From Lentzea nigeriaca (GTDB lineage Bacteria; Actinomycetota; Actinomycetes; Mycobacteriales; Pseudonocardiaceae): a stretch of DNA of 64,000 bases. Location of the stretch: assembly GCF_016907955.1 (NCBI RefSeq), contig NZ_JAFBCX010000003.1, positions 248,001 through 312,000 on the forward strand, in the 5' to 3' direction. The notes below the pieces were generated by a model, which saw only the letters and a list, made by a program, of their open reading frames with translations, ran no database searches and had not been told where the DNA came from. Shown in pieces: positions 17,146-25,485 of this stretch. A program made the position numbers and the translations under genes. Numbering within the stretch: position 1 is the first letter of the stretch; each line of letters begins with the position of its first letter.

Positions 17146-17651
17146 CGCTTCTCTCCCCCTCCGAACCACACCCGAGCCGCGGGCGAGAACGAGACGACCA
17201 CCGCGAGGACGGCGATCCCGCTCGCCACCACCAGGCCCACGAGGAACGTCGATCGCAGTCCCCCAACCGCGATCACCGCGTGCACCGCCGCGACACCGGC
17301 GAGCAGCACCAGCACGATTCGCGCCCACCGCTTCCCCCGGTTCAGCGCGACCACGCACCCCAGTTCCAGCAACGCCAGCAGCGGTCCGCCGCCGAGCAGC
17401 AACGCCAGCACGGCGAGAGCCACCCGTTCCCGCGTGGCCACGGCTTCCGCCGGAAATCCTTGCGCGATCTGAGAAAGCAGGTCGGCGAAGAGCTTCCGAG
17501 CCTCCGTCGACGCGAGCGCCGAGCTGGCCAGCTGCACCACTGCGGCGATGGTCCACGACAACACGACAGTTCGGACCACCGGCGGCTTGACCCGTTCGAC
17601 GGGCTGGAAGCGTTGCAGGCGGGGTCTTGGAGGTACGGCGGGTCTTGTCAC
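17142..17651 (-). CDS. Four-helix membrane protein, operon partner of the Hsp70-like protein
   Basis: 169 residues; GTG at 17651 overlaps the Hsp70-like stop as GTGA. A proline-rich cytoplasmic lead (RPAVPPRPRLQRFQPVERVK) is followed by four hydrophobic segments: VVLSWTIAAVVQLASSALA, VALAVLALLLGGGPLLALLE, IVLVLLAGVAAVHAVIAVGG and STFLVGLVVASGIAVLAVVV. It ends in FGGGEKR. I do not recognise a family. The double 4-base overlap with a membrane-anchored Hsp70-like protein and a LuxR regulator suggests an envelope-sensing complex; this is inference. Confidence 0.75.
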   Translation of the reverse strand: MTRPAVPPRPRLQRFQPVERVKPPVVRTVVLSWTIAAVVQLASSALASTEARKLFADLLSQIAQGFPAEAVATRERVALAVLALLLGGGPLLALLELGCVVALNRGKRWARIVLVLLAGVAAVHAVIAVGGLRSTFLVGLVVASGIAVLAVVVSFSPAARVWFGGGEKR

Positions 17652-19120
17652 GGGGCACCGGCTTTCGTCGTGCCGCTCGTGGTGGTGGTCGTCGAGCTCG
17701 GCGGCGGCGGAGTGGACTTCGTCGTGGTGACCGTCGTCGAAGGACGCGTGGTCGTGGTGGTGGGCTTGGATTTCGGCGGCTGTGTGGTGTTCTGCCGCGG
17801 CGGAGGCGCCGGAGCCGGCGGCTGGGTGGGCACGTACTCGACGACGGTGGGTTGCCCTGTCGTCTGTGTCGTCGTGGTCGGTGCCGTCGGGGTGATGCTC
17901 GTCGTCTTCGCACCGGCCTTGTTGGCCAGCGCGTTGTTCGCGAGCAACGCACCTGCGACGGCCACGGCGAGCACACCGGCCGTCACGAACGGTGTCAGCC
18001 TCACCCGCTTGCGCCGCAACGACTTCGGCGCTTCGGGAAGCGGCGGCCGGGTCCACATCGCGGTGGCGACCGCGGCGGGTTCCGGTTCGAGACCGCGTGC
18101 GTGGAGCGCGGCACCGATCGCGGCCATCCCGTTCGGCGCGGGCGACACGGCCCGTCCGAGCTGCGCGGAAACCTCCTGCGTCACCAACGGAATCCGTGCC
18201 GAACCACCGACCAGCAGCACGGCGGCGAGCTCGTGCGGCGACGTTCCCGCGGCACGCAGCGCGCGGTCCAGCGCGGCCACGGTCTCCTCGACCACCGGCC
18301 GGATCATCGACTCGAACTCGGTCCGTCCCAGCCGGACCTCCCGCGTCGCGATCCCCGGTAGAGCAACGGGGATCAGCACCTCGGTGTCGGCGGACAGCTT
18401 CTCCTTGGCGGCGGTACAGGCACGCCGCAGCTCGACCACCGCCGTCAGCACAGCGGGATCCATGGCGTCCAGCGCGTCCCACCCCGGCTGCAACGCCTCG
18501 ACGACGTGCTGGAACACGACCTCGTCGAAGTCGAGGCCACCGACTTCCAGCTCCTCCGGCGGCCCGGCCATCACGAACCGGTCGGCGGACAGCTTGCGCA
18601 CCACGGCGGCGTCGAAAGTCTTGCCACCAAGGTCATAAACGGCGACGGCCGCACCATCTTCCAGGCGGGCGAGCGCGTCGTGCGCGCGGACTACGGCCTG
18701 CGGTTCCGGCACGAACAGCGCGTCGGCCAGACCGCTCGCGGACAGGGCGGCCCGCAACGACTCCAGCCGGTAGTGACCCCATCCCGCAGGGTGAGTCACC
18801 GCCACCCGCGCGGGCTGTCCCCCCGGCAGGGAAGCGAGCACCCGCACCAGAAAACGGGCCGTCACCGCTTCCGCCGTCAACGCGGCGTCACCGATCCGCA
18901 ACGGAGTGGGATCGCCGATGCGGTTCTTGAACTCCCGCGCGACCCGGCCGGGATCGGTCAGCGCGCGGCGTTCCGCGTCGGGTCCCACGAGGAACGTCCC
19001 GTCAGGACTCTGGAAAACCACAGACGGCACAAGCACTTCAAGCCTCGCGGCCTGATCTGGTCTACAGGTCGACACGGTGGTGAAGGTCGATCCCAGATCC
19101 AGTCCAACCTGGTACGACAT
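17648..19120 (-). CDS. Hsp70-like ATPase with a C-terminal membrane anchor and Thr/Pro-rich outer tail
   Basis: 490 residues. The actin-like ATPase domain (~1-355) shows phosphate-1 VGLDLGSTFTTVS, a phosphate-2 loop in which DLGGGTFD reads DLGGKTFD, and the adenosine motif VLLVGGSARIPLV. No Hsp70 substrate-binding domain follows. Instead comes a basic stretch (RRKRVRLTP), one membrane helix at ~378-395, and ~95 residues rich in Thr, Pro and Ser, probably exposed outside. Such actinobacterial proteins are not general chaperones; they may couple ATP state to cell-wall sensing. The gene heads a three-gene operon divergent from the iniB/iniA/iniC-like genes with 244 bases between starts. Confidence 0.85.
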   Translation of the reverse strand: MSYQVGLDLGSTFTTVSTCRPDQAARLEVLVPSVVFQSPDGTFLVGPDAERRALTDPGRVAREFKNRIGDPTPLRIGDAALTAEAVTARFLVRVLASLPGGQPARVAVTHPAGWGHYRLESLRAALSASGLADALFVPEPQAVVRAHDALARLEDGAAVAVYDLGGKTFDAAVVRKLSADRFVMAGPPEELEVGGLDFDEVVFQHVVEALQPGWDALDAMDPAVLTAVVELRRACTAAKEKLSADTEVLIPVALPGIATREVRLGRTEFESMIRPVVEETVAALDRALRAAGTSPHELAAVLLVGGSARIPLVTQEVSAQLGRAVSPAPNGMAAIGAALHARGLEPEPAAVATAMWTRPPLPEAPKSLRRKRVRLTPFVTAGVLAVAVAGALLANNALANKAGAKTTSITPTAPTTTTQTTGQPTVVEYVPTQPPAPAPPPRQNTTQPPKSKPTTTTTRPSTTVTTTKSTPPPPSSTTTTTSGTTKAGAP

Positions 19121-19190
19121 CGGACTCTCCTATGGCACTTCGCAGCGGACGTACCTACACGTGTGTCTCAGTTGGTCCGGTTCACCACTC

Positions 19191-19270
19191 TTGACAAAAC
19201 AGGGGGCAATCCCTCAATGGCCACTCCTCCCCTCCCTCGATCCCTGTGTTCGTGGCGGAGACGAACAGGG
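19191..19270 (+). promoter_or_regulatory. Divergent control region of the iniBAC-like operon
   Basis: A consensus -35 TTGACA at 19191-19196 precedes, after 17 bases, a poor -10 (TCAATG). At 19242-19270 an imperfect stem-loop pairs CCCTGTGTTCGT with ACGAACAGGG around a seven-base loop. It lies about 95 bases before the first plus-strand gene and could be an operator or leader hairpin. Confidence 0.35.
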
Positions 19271-19364
19271 TTCGATCCCGATGGCAGAGGCCTCGCCGGG
19301 ACCTAGCTTCGTTGTTGTCAGCCGGTCGGAACCGCCGCCGGCGACCAACACCAAGGAGCAGGAC

Positions 19365-19937
19365 ATGAGCAACCCCATCGACCTCAACACGTTCCTCGCC
19401 GACCTGACCGCCGACCTCGACCTGGACACCACCAACGCCGCCGAGCAGCAGCTGCAGACGGCTCAGGTCAACCCGCAGTCCGCGAACCAGGACGCCGACC
19501 AGGACCAGGACACGACCACGGTCACGAACACCGAGGGTGGCGGCGGGGGCGACGGCGGGACGGCCGTCGGTGGCGACAGCGGCAGCGCCGACGGGGGCAA
19601 CGGCCTCGGGGTCGGCGGCGCCGGCGGCGACATCGACCAGGACGGCCTCGTCAACGTCAACTTCGGCTCCACGTCGGGTGGCAGCGGCATCGGCTTCGGT
19701 GGCAACGGCGGCGTGACCGGTGACGGCGGCGACGCGGACGCGTCCGGTGGCAACGGCGGCGCGGCGCAGTCCGACGTGGACGTGGACGCCGACCAGGACC
19801 TGGACCAGGACGTCGACCAGACCTCGGACCAGGACGCCGACCTGACCGCCGTCTCGGACCAGTCGAACGACTTCGACATCGACGTCGAGAACGAGATCGA
19901 CAACATCGTCGAGGACCTGGACCTGCCCGCCTTCTGA
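19365..19937 (+). CDS. Asp/Gly-rich low-complexity protein preceding IniB-like gene
   Basis: 190 residues; ATG at 19365 with AAGGAG seven bases upstream. After a helical head (NPIDLNTFLADLTADLDLD) the sequence is disordered: poly-Gly/Asp/Ser runs (GGGGGDGGTAVGGDSGSADG, then GGSGIGFGGNGGVTGDGG) followed by QD/DQ repeats (DADQDLDQDVDQTSDQDADL). There is no export signal or membrane span. The extreme acidity and Gly repeats recall the Gly-rich IniB of mycobacteria. It is first in an operon with an IniB-domain protein and two dynamin-like GTPases; a scaffold or membrane-coat role is inferred. Confidence 0.7.
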   Translation: MSNPIDLNTFLADLTADLDLDTTNAAEQQLQTAQVNPQSANQDADQDQDTTTVTNTEGGGGGDGGTAVGGDSGSADGGNGLGVGGAGGDIDQDGLVNVNFGSTSGGSGIGFGGNGGVTGDGGDADASGGNGGAAQSDVDVDADQDLDQDVDQTSDQDADLTAVSDQSNDFDIDVENEIDNIVEDLDLPAF

Positions 19938-19942
19938 TCCCC

Positions 19943-19974
19943 GGACCGGCCCCAGGGCCACCTGGGGCCGGTCC
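19943..19974 (+). terminator. Strong hairpin between the acidic protein and iniB-like genes
   Basis: GGACCGGCCCCAGG pairs perfectly with CCTGGGGCCGGTCC: a 14-bp stem with a four-base loop, starting five bases after the stop. It may be a partial terminator or a 3'-end stabiliser that gives the first gene more mRNA than the GTPase genes. Confidence 0.65.
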
Positions 19975-19995
19975 GTTCCACGTGAGGAGCCGGAC

Positions 19996-20598
19996 ATGCT
20001 GTCCACCCTGATCGACTTCCTGATGAACCTGCTGAGGGACGACGACGCGAAGAAGGCGTTCGACGAGAACCCCGACTCCGAGTTGAAGAAGGCGGGCCTG
20101 AACGGCGTCACCGGACAGGACGTCCGGGACGCGCGGCTGATCATGGCCGACTCCGGCGCGGTGCGCAGCCGTGGTGCGGAGAGATCGTCCTCCCACGACG
20201 ACGATCCTGTCCGGGAGATCCACCACACCACGCACGAGTACGTGGTGGAGAAGCCGGTGACGAACATCGAGCAGAACATCAGCATCGACGACCGGGACGT
20301 CACGATCATCGACGACTCGTTCAACTCCGACGACGACACCGAGGTCAACTCCGTCGCCATCCAGGACAACGACACGAACGTCGTGCAGGTGAAGGACTCC
20401 TTCAACGAGCATGCCGGCGTCGAGGACGACGTGCCGCCGGAGCCGGACCCCGTGGAGGACGACGACCCGGAGATCGTGCTGGACGACCCGGTCGTGCTCC
20501 CCGAACCCGAGCCCGAGCCCCTGCCGGTGGACGTCGAGCCGGAGCCTGCCCTCGAACACGTCGAACACGATGCCGAACCCGACCCAGTGATTGCGTGA
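19996..20598 (+). CDS. iniB: IniB N-terminal domain protein with acidic disordered tail
   Basis: 200 residues; ATG at 19996 after GTGAGGAGC. The N terminus LSTLIDFLMNLLRDDDAKKA, then FDENPDSELKKAGLNGVTGQ, is the small helical domain that opens mycobacterial IniB. Next comes an Asp/Asn-rich zone with paired strand-like repeats (NIEQNISIDDRDVTIIDDSF, VNSVAIQDNDTNVVQVKDSF) and a Glu/Pro/Asp tail. In mycobacteria iniB-iniA-iniC is induced by cell-wall inhibitors such as isoniazid and ethambutol. Here the gene precedes two dynamin-like GTPases in the same order. The symbol reflects domain and synteny, not proven function. Confidence 0.75.
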   Translation: MLSTLIDFLMNLLRDDDAKKAFDENPDSELKKAGLNGVTGQDVRDARLIMADSGAVRSRGAERSSSHDDDPVREIHHTTHEYVVEKPVTNIEQNISIDDRDVTIIDDSFNSDDDTEVNSVAIQDNDTNVVQVKDSFNEHAGVEDDVPPEPDPVEDDDPEIVLDDPVVLPEPEPEPLPVDVEPEPALEHVEHDAEPDPVIA

Positions 20599-20605
20599 AC
20601 CCACC

Positions 20606-22369
20606 ATGACGACCACACCGATCGAGGCCGTCGACCGCGCGCTCGCCGCCATCGCGCGCTACGAACGGCCTGACCTGGAAGCGCGGCTGCGCCAGGCGAG
20701 GGCACGACTGCGGGACGACCGCGTGCGGCTGCTGGTCGTCGGTGAGTTCAAGCAGGGCAAGAGCATGCTGGTCAACGGCCTGCTCGGGGCGCCGGTGTGC
20801 CCGGTGTTCGACGACATCGCGACGTCGGTCCCGACCGTCGTCCGGTACGCCGAGCAGCCCGTCGTCACCCTGGTGCGCGGTGACTCGCGCGTCGAGGTGC
20901 CGGTGGACCAGCTGCCGGTGTACGCGTCGGAATCGGGGAACCCCGGTAACAGGGAACGGCTGGACCACGTCGAGGTGGGTATTCCCCGCCCGATCCTCGG
21001 CGAGGGGCTGGAGCTCGTCGACACCCCCGGTGTCGGCGGGCTCGGCTCCGTCCACGGCGCGGCCACGATGTCCGCGCTGCCGACCGCCGACGCGGTGCTC
21101 CTGGTGTCCGACGCGTCCCAGGAGTACACGGCGCCGGAACTGGAGTTCCTGCGCAACGCCGTGGCCGTGTGCCCGAACGTGGCGTGTGTGATCACCAAGA
21201 CCGATCTCTACCCGGACTGGCGCTTCGTCGCGGCGCAGAACAAGGCCCACCTGGAAGGTGTCGGGCTCGAGCCGTCGTTCTTCACGGTGTCGTCGACGCT
21301 GCGCTGGCACGCACTGCAGACGGGCGACCAGGACGTGAACCGCGAGTCGGGCTACCCGCCGCTGGTCACCTACATCCGCAAGAAGGTGCTGGGCGAGGCC
21401 GAGGCGCTCGCCCGCCGCTCCACCGCCCATGACGTGCACGCCGTCATCGACCAGATCACCTCGTCGCTGCGCGCGGAGGAGTCGGCCCAGTCGGATCCGG
21501 CGTCCGCCCAGGCGTTGATCGACCAGCTCTCCGCGGCCGAGCAGCGCGCGGCGGGCCTGAAGGAACGGTCCGCGCGCTGGCAGCAGACCCTGTCCGACGG
21601 CGTCGCGGACCTCAACGCCGACGTGGACTACGACCTGCGCGACCGGATGCGGGAGATCGTCCGCGAGGCGGAGGAGTCCATCATGGACGGTGATCCGACG
21701 AAGATCTGGGACCAGTTCACGACCTGGGTCCAGGACACCGCCGCGTCGGCCGTCTCGGCGAACTCGGTGTGGGCGACCCAGCGGGCCCGCTGGCTGGCCC
21801 GGCGCGTGGCCGAGCACTTCGACTCGGACCGGGAGCAGACGCTGCCGTCGCTGCAGACGTCGTCCGGCGACCCGTTGCGCGCGGTGCGTGCGCTGGAGGT
21901 CCGGTCCGACGAGAAGTTCGGTGTCGGCGGCCGGTTGCTGAACGGCCTGCGCGGCGGCTACTCGGGTCTGCTCATGTTCGGGCTGCTCGGCTCCGCGATC
22001 GGCCTGTCGCTGATCAACCCGATCTCGATCGGCGCCGCGGTGCTGCTGGGCGGCAAGACCATCGGCGACGAGCGGAAACGCATCGTACAGCGCCGCCAGA
22101 ACGACGCGAAAGCCGCGCTGCGCCGCTACATCGACGACGTGACGTTCCACGCGGGCAAGGAGTCCCGCGACATGCTCCGGGTGCTGCAACGCGACCTGCG
22201 CGACCACTTCACCGCGCTGGCCGACCAGCTCAAGCGCTCGCTGCAGGAATCGATCCAGTCGGCCCAGAAGTCCGTGAAGGCCTCGTCGGCGGATCGTTCG
22301 GCGCGGCTGAAGGAGATCGCCGCGGAACTGGCGGCGCTGGAGAAGGTCCGTGCGGAGGTGACGGCGTGA
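20606..22369 (+). CDS. iniA: Dynamin-like GTPase, IniA-type
   Basis: 587 residues. G1 is GEFKQGKS (~46-53), G3 is DTPG (~138-141) and G4 is TKTD (~197-200). Long helical stretches follow, with a hydrophobic paddle at ~452-484 (LLMFGLLGSAIGLSLINPIS) that would insert in the membrane, and a helical end (LKEIAAELAALEKVRAEVTA). IniA of Mycobacterium is a bacterial dynamin-like protein that mediates membrane fission. The ATG at 20606 lies seven bases after the iniB-like stop; a TTG at 20591 is an alternative. It ends in a GTGA overlap with the second GTPase. Induction by envelope stress is expected from the family. Confidence 0.85.
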   Translation: MTTTPIEAVDRALAAIARYERPDLEARLRQARARLRDDRVRLLVVGEFKQGKSMLVNGLLGAPVCPVFDDIATSVPTVVRYAEQPVVTLVRGDSRVEVPVDQLPVYASESGNPGNRERLDHVEVGIPRPILGEGLELVDTPGVGGLGSVHGAATMSALPTADAVLLVSDASQEYTAPELEFLRNAVAVCPNVACVITKTDLYPDWRFVAAQNKAHLEGVGLEPSFFTVSSTLRWHALQTGDQDVNRESGYPPLVTYIRKKVLGEAEALARRSTAHDVHAVIDQITSSLRAEESAQSDPASAQALIDQLSAAEQRAAGLKERSARWQQTLSDGVADLNADVDYDLRDRMREIVREAEESIMDGDPTKIWDQFTTWVQDTAASAVSANSVWATQRARWLARRVAEHFDSDREQTLPSLQTSSGDPLRAVRALEVRSDEKFGVGGRLLNGLRGGYSGLLMFGLLGSAIGLSLINPISIGAAVLLGGKTIGDERKRIVQRRQNDAKAALRRYIDDVTFHAGKESRDMLRVLQRDLRDHFTALADQLKRSLQESIQSAQKSVKASSADRSARLKEIAAELAALEKVRAEVTA

Positions 22370-23787
22370 TCATCGACGAGGTCCGCCGCGTGTTGTCCCT
22401 CGCGGTCGACGCCTACCGCGACCAGCCGCGTGCCGCCCACTTCCTGCGCGGCCAGCTGGACCGGCTGGAGTCACCGCTGCGCGTCGCGATCGCCGGCCGG
22501 GTCAAGGCGGGCAAGTCCACCCTGCTGAACGCCCTGGTCGGCGACTCGCTGGCTCCCACGGACGCCGGTGAGTGCACGCGGGTCGTCACCTGGTACCAGG
22601 ACGGGCGCTCGCCGCGCATCGTGCTGCACCCGGTGACCGGCAACCCGGTGTCGCTGCCCGTGGTGCGGCGGGACGGGGCGCTGTCGATCGACCTCGGCGG
22701 TGCCGCCGTGTCCCGGCTGGTCGTGGACTGGCCGTCGCAGAGCCTGCGGCACACCACGTTGATCGACACACCCGGCATCGCCTCGCTGTCGGCGGAGAAC
22801 TCGGCCAAGGCGGTGCGGTTCCTGACACCGGACGACGAGACGCCGACCGAGGCCGACGCCGTGGTGTACCTGATGAAGCACCTGCACTCGGCCGACGCGG
22901 CCTTCCTGGAGTCCTTCCGCGACCAGGGAGTCGCCCGCGCGGCCGCCATCAACACCGTCGCGGTGATCTCCCGCGCCGACGAGATCGCCGGTGGCCGGGT
23001 CGACGCGATGATCTCCGCCCGTGCCATCGCGGCCCGCTACCGCTCCGCGCCCGAACTGCACGGCCTGGCGCACAACGTGGTCGCCGTCGCGGGGCTGGTC
23101 GCCATGGCCGGACGAACCCTGACGCAGGCCGAGTTCGTGGCCCTGTCGGCACTCGCGGCCGAGCCACGGGAGTCGCTGGAGTCGTCGCTGCTCTCGGCGG
23201 ACCGGTTCACGTCGGGGTCGCAGGAGCGGGCCGCTCTGCTGCGCCGGTTCGGGGTGTTCGGGATCCGGTTGTCGGTGACGCTGATCCGCCAGGGCATCCG
23301 GTCGCAGGCGGCGCTGGCCGACGAACTGGTGGCGCGCAGCGGGCTGCGGGAGCTGCAGCGGGTGCTGCAGACGCAGTTCAGCGAGCGCCGCGACCTGCTG
23401 AAGGCCAGGTCCGCGCTACTGGCGCTGGACCGGGTCGTGCGCACCTCCGGCGGAGGGCGGCTGGCCGGCGAGGTGGAACGGATCCTCGCCGGCACCCACG
23501 AGTTCGCGGAACTGCGGCTGCTGTCGGCGTTGCGGTCCGGCGTCGTGTCCCTGCCGCTGCCGATGGTGGCGGAGGCGGAGCGCCTGCTGGGCGACTCCGG
23601 CATCGCACCGGCGGCACGCCTCGGCCTGGCCCCGGACGCGGTGGCCGCCGAGGTGCGGCACACCGCGTTCGCGGCACTGCGACGCTGGCAGGCGCAAGCG
23701 GAGAACCCGATGCTGGCCCGGAAGTCCGCCGACGCCTGCCGCGTGCTGGTGCGGACGTGCGAAGGGCTGCTCACCCACGCGAGGTGA
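22366..23787 (+). CDS. iniC: Dynamin-like GTPase, IniC-type partner
   Basis: 473 residues; GTG at 22366 overlaps the stop of the first GTPase as GTGA. G1 is AIAGRVKAGKSTLLNALVGD (~41-60), G3 is DTPG (~134), and G4 is probably SRAD in VAVISRADEIAGGRVDAMIS. The rest is helical without a clear membrane segment, which fits the IniC type acting with a membrane-inserting IniA. Paired dynamin-like GTPases often form hetero-oligomers; that is inferred from the fixed pairing and overlap. The gene ends nine bases before the convergent permease gene. Confidence 0.82.
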   Translation: MIIDEVRRVLSLAVDAYRDQPRAAHFLRGQLDRLESPLRVAIAGRVKAGKSTLLNALVGDSLAPTDAGECTRVVTWYQDGRSPRIVLHPVTGNPVSLPVVRRDGALSIDLGGAAVSRLVVDWPSQSLRHTTLIDTPGIASLSAENSAKAVRFLTPDDETPTEADAVVYLMKHLHSADAAFLESFRDQGVARAAAINTVAVISRADEIAGGRVDAMISARAIAARYRSAPELHGLAHNVVAVAGLVAMAGRTLTQAEFVALSALAAEPRESLESSLLSADRFTSGSQERAALLRRFGVFGIRLSVTLIRQGIRSQAALADELVARSGLRELQRVLQTQFSERRDLLKARSALLALDRVVRTSGGGRLAGEVERILAGTHEFAELRLLSALRSGVVSLPLPMVAEAERLLGDSGIAPAARLGLAPDAVAAEVRHTAFAALRRWQAQAENPMLARKSADACRVLVRTCEGLLTHAR

Positions 23788-23796
23788 AGCTCCTCG

Positions 23797-25173
23797 TCAC
23801 GTCGTTTCCGGCACCGCCACGGCCTCCGGTGCGTGCCGACGGCCGCGCACCACGCCGACCACCACCACGACCGCCGCGACGAGCAGGCTCAACAGCAGCT
23901 GGGACCGGGCGTCGGCGTCGAACAGCATGCCCGCGAGCAGGGCCACCATGCCGACGATCGTCGCCCACGTCAGGTACGGGTAGCCCCACATCCGCAGCGT
24001 GAGCTGCTCGGGCGTCCGCTGTTCCAGTTGGCGCCGCATCCGCAGCTGGGACACCGCGATGGCCAGCCACACGAACACCGCCACCGCGCCGGAGGAGTTG
24101 ACCAGGAAGAGGAACACCGTGTCCGGCGAGAGGTAGTTCAGCGCCACCGTGATGAACCCGACGACGGTGGAGGCCAGCACCGCGGCCGTCGGCACTCCTC
24201 GCCGCGAGACCCGGCCGAACGCCGCAGGGGCCTCACCGCGCCTGGCGAGTGAGAAGACCATCCGGGAGGCGGTGAACAGGCCCGAGTTGAGGCACGAGAG
24301 CACCGACGTGAGCACCACGACGTCCATGACCGCCGCGGCCGCGGGCAGGCCGAGGGTGTCGAGCACCGCGACGTACGGGCTCTTGGCGACGTTGGCGTCG
24401 TCCCACGGCAGCAGCGTGACGACGACGGCGATCGAGCCGATGTAGAAGACGAGGATGCGCCACACGACCGACTTCACGGCGGCGCGCACGGCCTGCACGG
24501 GGTTGGCCGACTCGCCCGCCGCGACGGTGGCGATCTCGGCGCCGAAGAAGGAGAAGACCACGACGAGCATCGCCGCGAAGATCGGGCCGGTGCCCTGGGG
24601 GAAGAAGCCGCCGTGGCCGGTGAGGTTCGCGAGGCCCGGTGAGGAGAAGCCCGGCAGCAGGCCACCGATCGCGAGCACGCCGACGACGAGGAACACGGTG
24701 ATCGCCGCGACCTTGATGCCGGCGAACCAGAACTCGAACTCACCGAAGGATCGCACCGAGTACAGGTTCGTCAGCGTCAGCGCGATCGTGAGGACGAGAG
24801 CCCACGTCCACTGTGGAACGGCCGGGACCCAGCGGTGCACGATCGCGGCTCCCGCGGTGGCCTCGATGCCGACCACGACGACCCAGAACCACCAGTACAA
24901 CCACCCGATCGCGAACCCTGCCCACGGGCCGATCGCGCGCTCGGCGTAGGCGGAGAAGCTGCCGGTGTCCGGGTTGGCCGCCGACATCTCGCCCAGCATC
25001 CGCATCACGAGCACGACGAGCAGCCCGGCGGCAGCATAGGAAAGCAGAACACCGGGTCCCGCCTTGCCGATCGCGGCGCCACTGCCGACGAACAGACCGG
25101 CGCCGATGACCCCGGCGATGGCGATCATGCTGAGGTGCCGCTTCCGCAACGAGGGTTGCAGGTCCTGCGACAT
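23797..25173 (-). CDS. APC-superfamily amino acid permease (GabP/AnsP-like)
   Basis: 458 residues with about 12 hydrophobic segments. The signature LRKRHLSMIAIAGVIGAGLF and the following VGSGAAIGKAGPGVLLSYAA are the helix-1 substrate motif of the AAT subfamily (GABA, proline, aromatic amino acid permeases); SFFGAEIATVAAGESANP in helix 6 is also typical. It is a proton-coupled inner-membrane importer; the substrate cannot be told. The ATG at 25173 follows AAGGAGGG and is preferred over an upstream in-frame start. A GntR-like inverted repeat lies 95-118 bases upstream. Confidence 0.88.
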   Translation of the reverse strand: MSQDLQPSLRKRHLSMIAIAGVIGAGLFVGSGAAIGKAGPGVLLSYAAAGLLVVLVMRMLGEMSAANPDTGSFSAYAERAIGPWAGFAIGWLYWWFWVVVVGIEATAGAAIVHRWVPAVPQWTWALVLTIALTLTNLYSVRSFGEFEFWFAGIKVAAITVFLVVGVLAIGGLLPGFSSPGLANLTGHGGFFPQGTGPIFAAMLVVVFSFFGAEIATVAAGESANPVQAVRAAVKSVVWRILVFYIGSIAVVVTLLPWDDANVAKSPYVAVLDTLGLPAAAAVMDVVVLTSVLSCLNSGLFTASRMVFSLARRGEAPAAFGRVSRRGVPTAAVLASTVVGFITVALNYLSPDTVFLFLVNSSGAVAVFVWLAIAVSQLRMRRQLEQRTPEQLTLRMWGYPYLTWATIVGMVALLAGMLFDADARSQLLLSLLVAAVVVVVGVVRGRRHAPEAVAVPETT

Positions 25174-25267
25174 CGGCCCTCCTTCCCTCGGTGAGAATTG
25201 GTTTCGCACAGTCTGAGAGCGGCACCGCCGCGAGGAACAGTCGACAATTCGTCGAAGTCACGCCGCT

Positions 25268-25290
25268 GGATTGTCCAGATCCGACAATCC
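25268..25290. promoter_or_regulatory. Inverted repeat GGATTGTC-N7-GACAATCC, candidate operator
   Basis: Perfect 8-base arms 25268-25275 and 25283-25290 lie in the 312-base gap between the permease and the divergent haloperoxidase-like gene. TTGTC-N-GACAA sites are typical of GntR-family dimers. No GntR gene is in the window. The rest of this gap shows nothing further that I can assign. Confidence 0.4.
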
Positions 25291-25485
25291 ATGACGGCCG
25301 TGTTTCCAGCAGGTCACGGTGCTCAGCCGTCGCACTGGCGTCCACAGTGGACGATTCGAGAGGCCGGCCGGATCGCTCCCGGTGTGCAGCGTTCGGAGCA
25401 AGTGCATACCCGGCAAGGCTTGTTGCCCGTGCCGCACGGCGGCAGGACACTGGAAGCCGTTGCCGATCGGCTACTGGGGGATTCC

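Noticed and set aside
19261-19280. tRNA-like GTTCGATCC stretch
   Set aside because: Resembles a T-arm loop, but no acceptor, D or anticodon arm can be folded around it.
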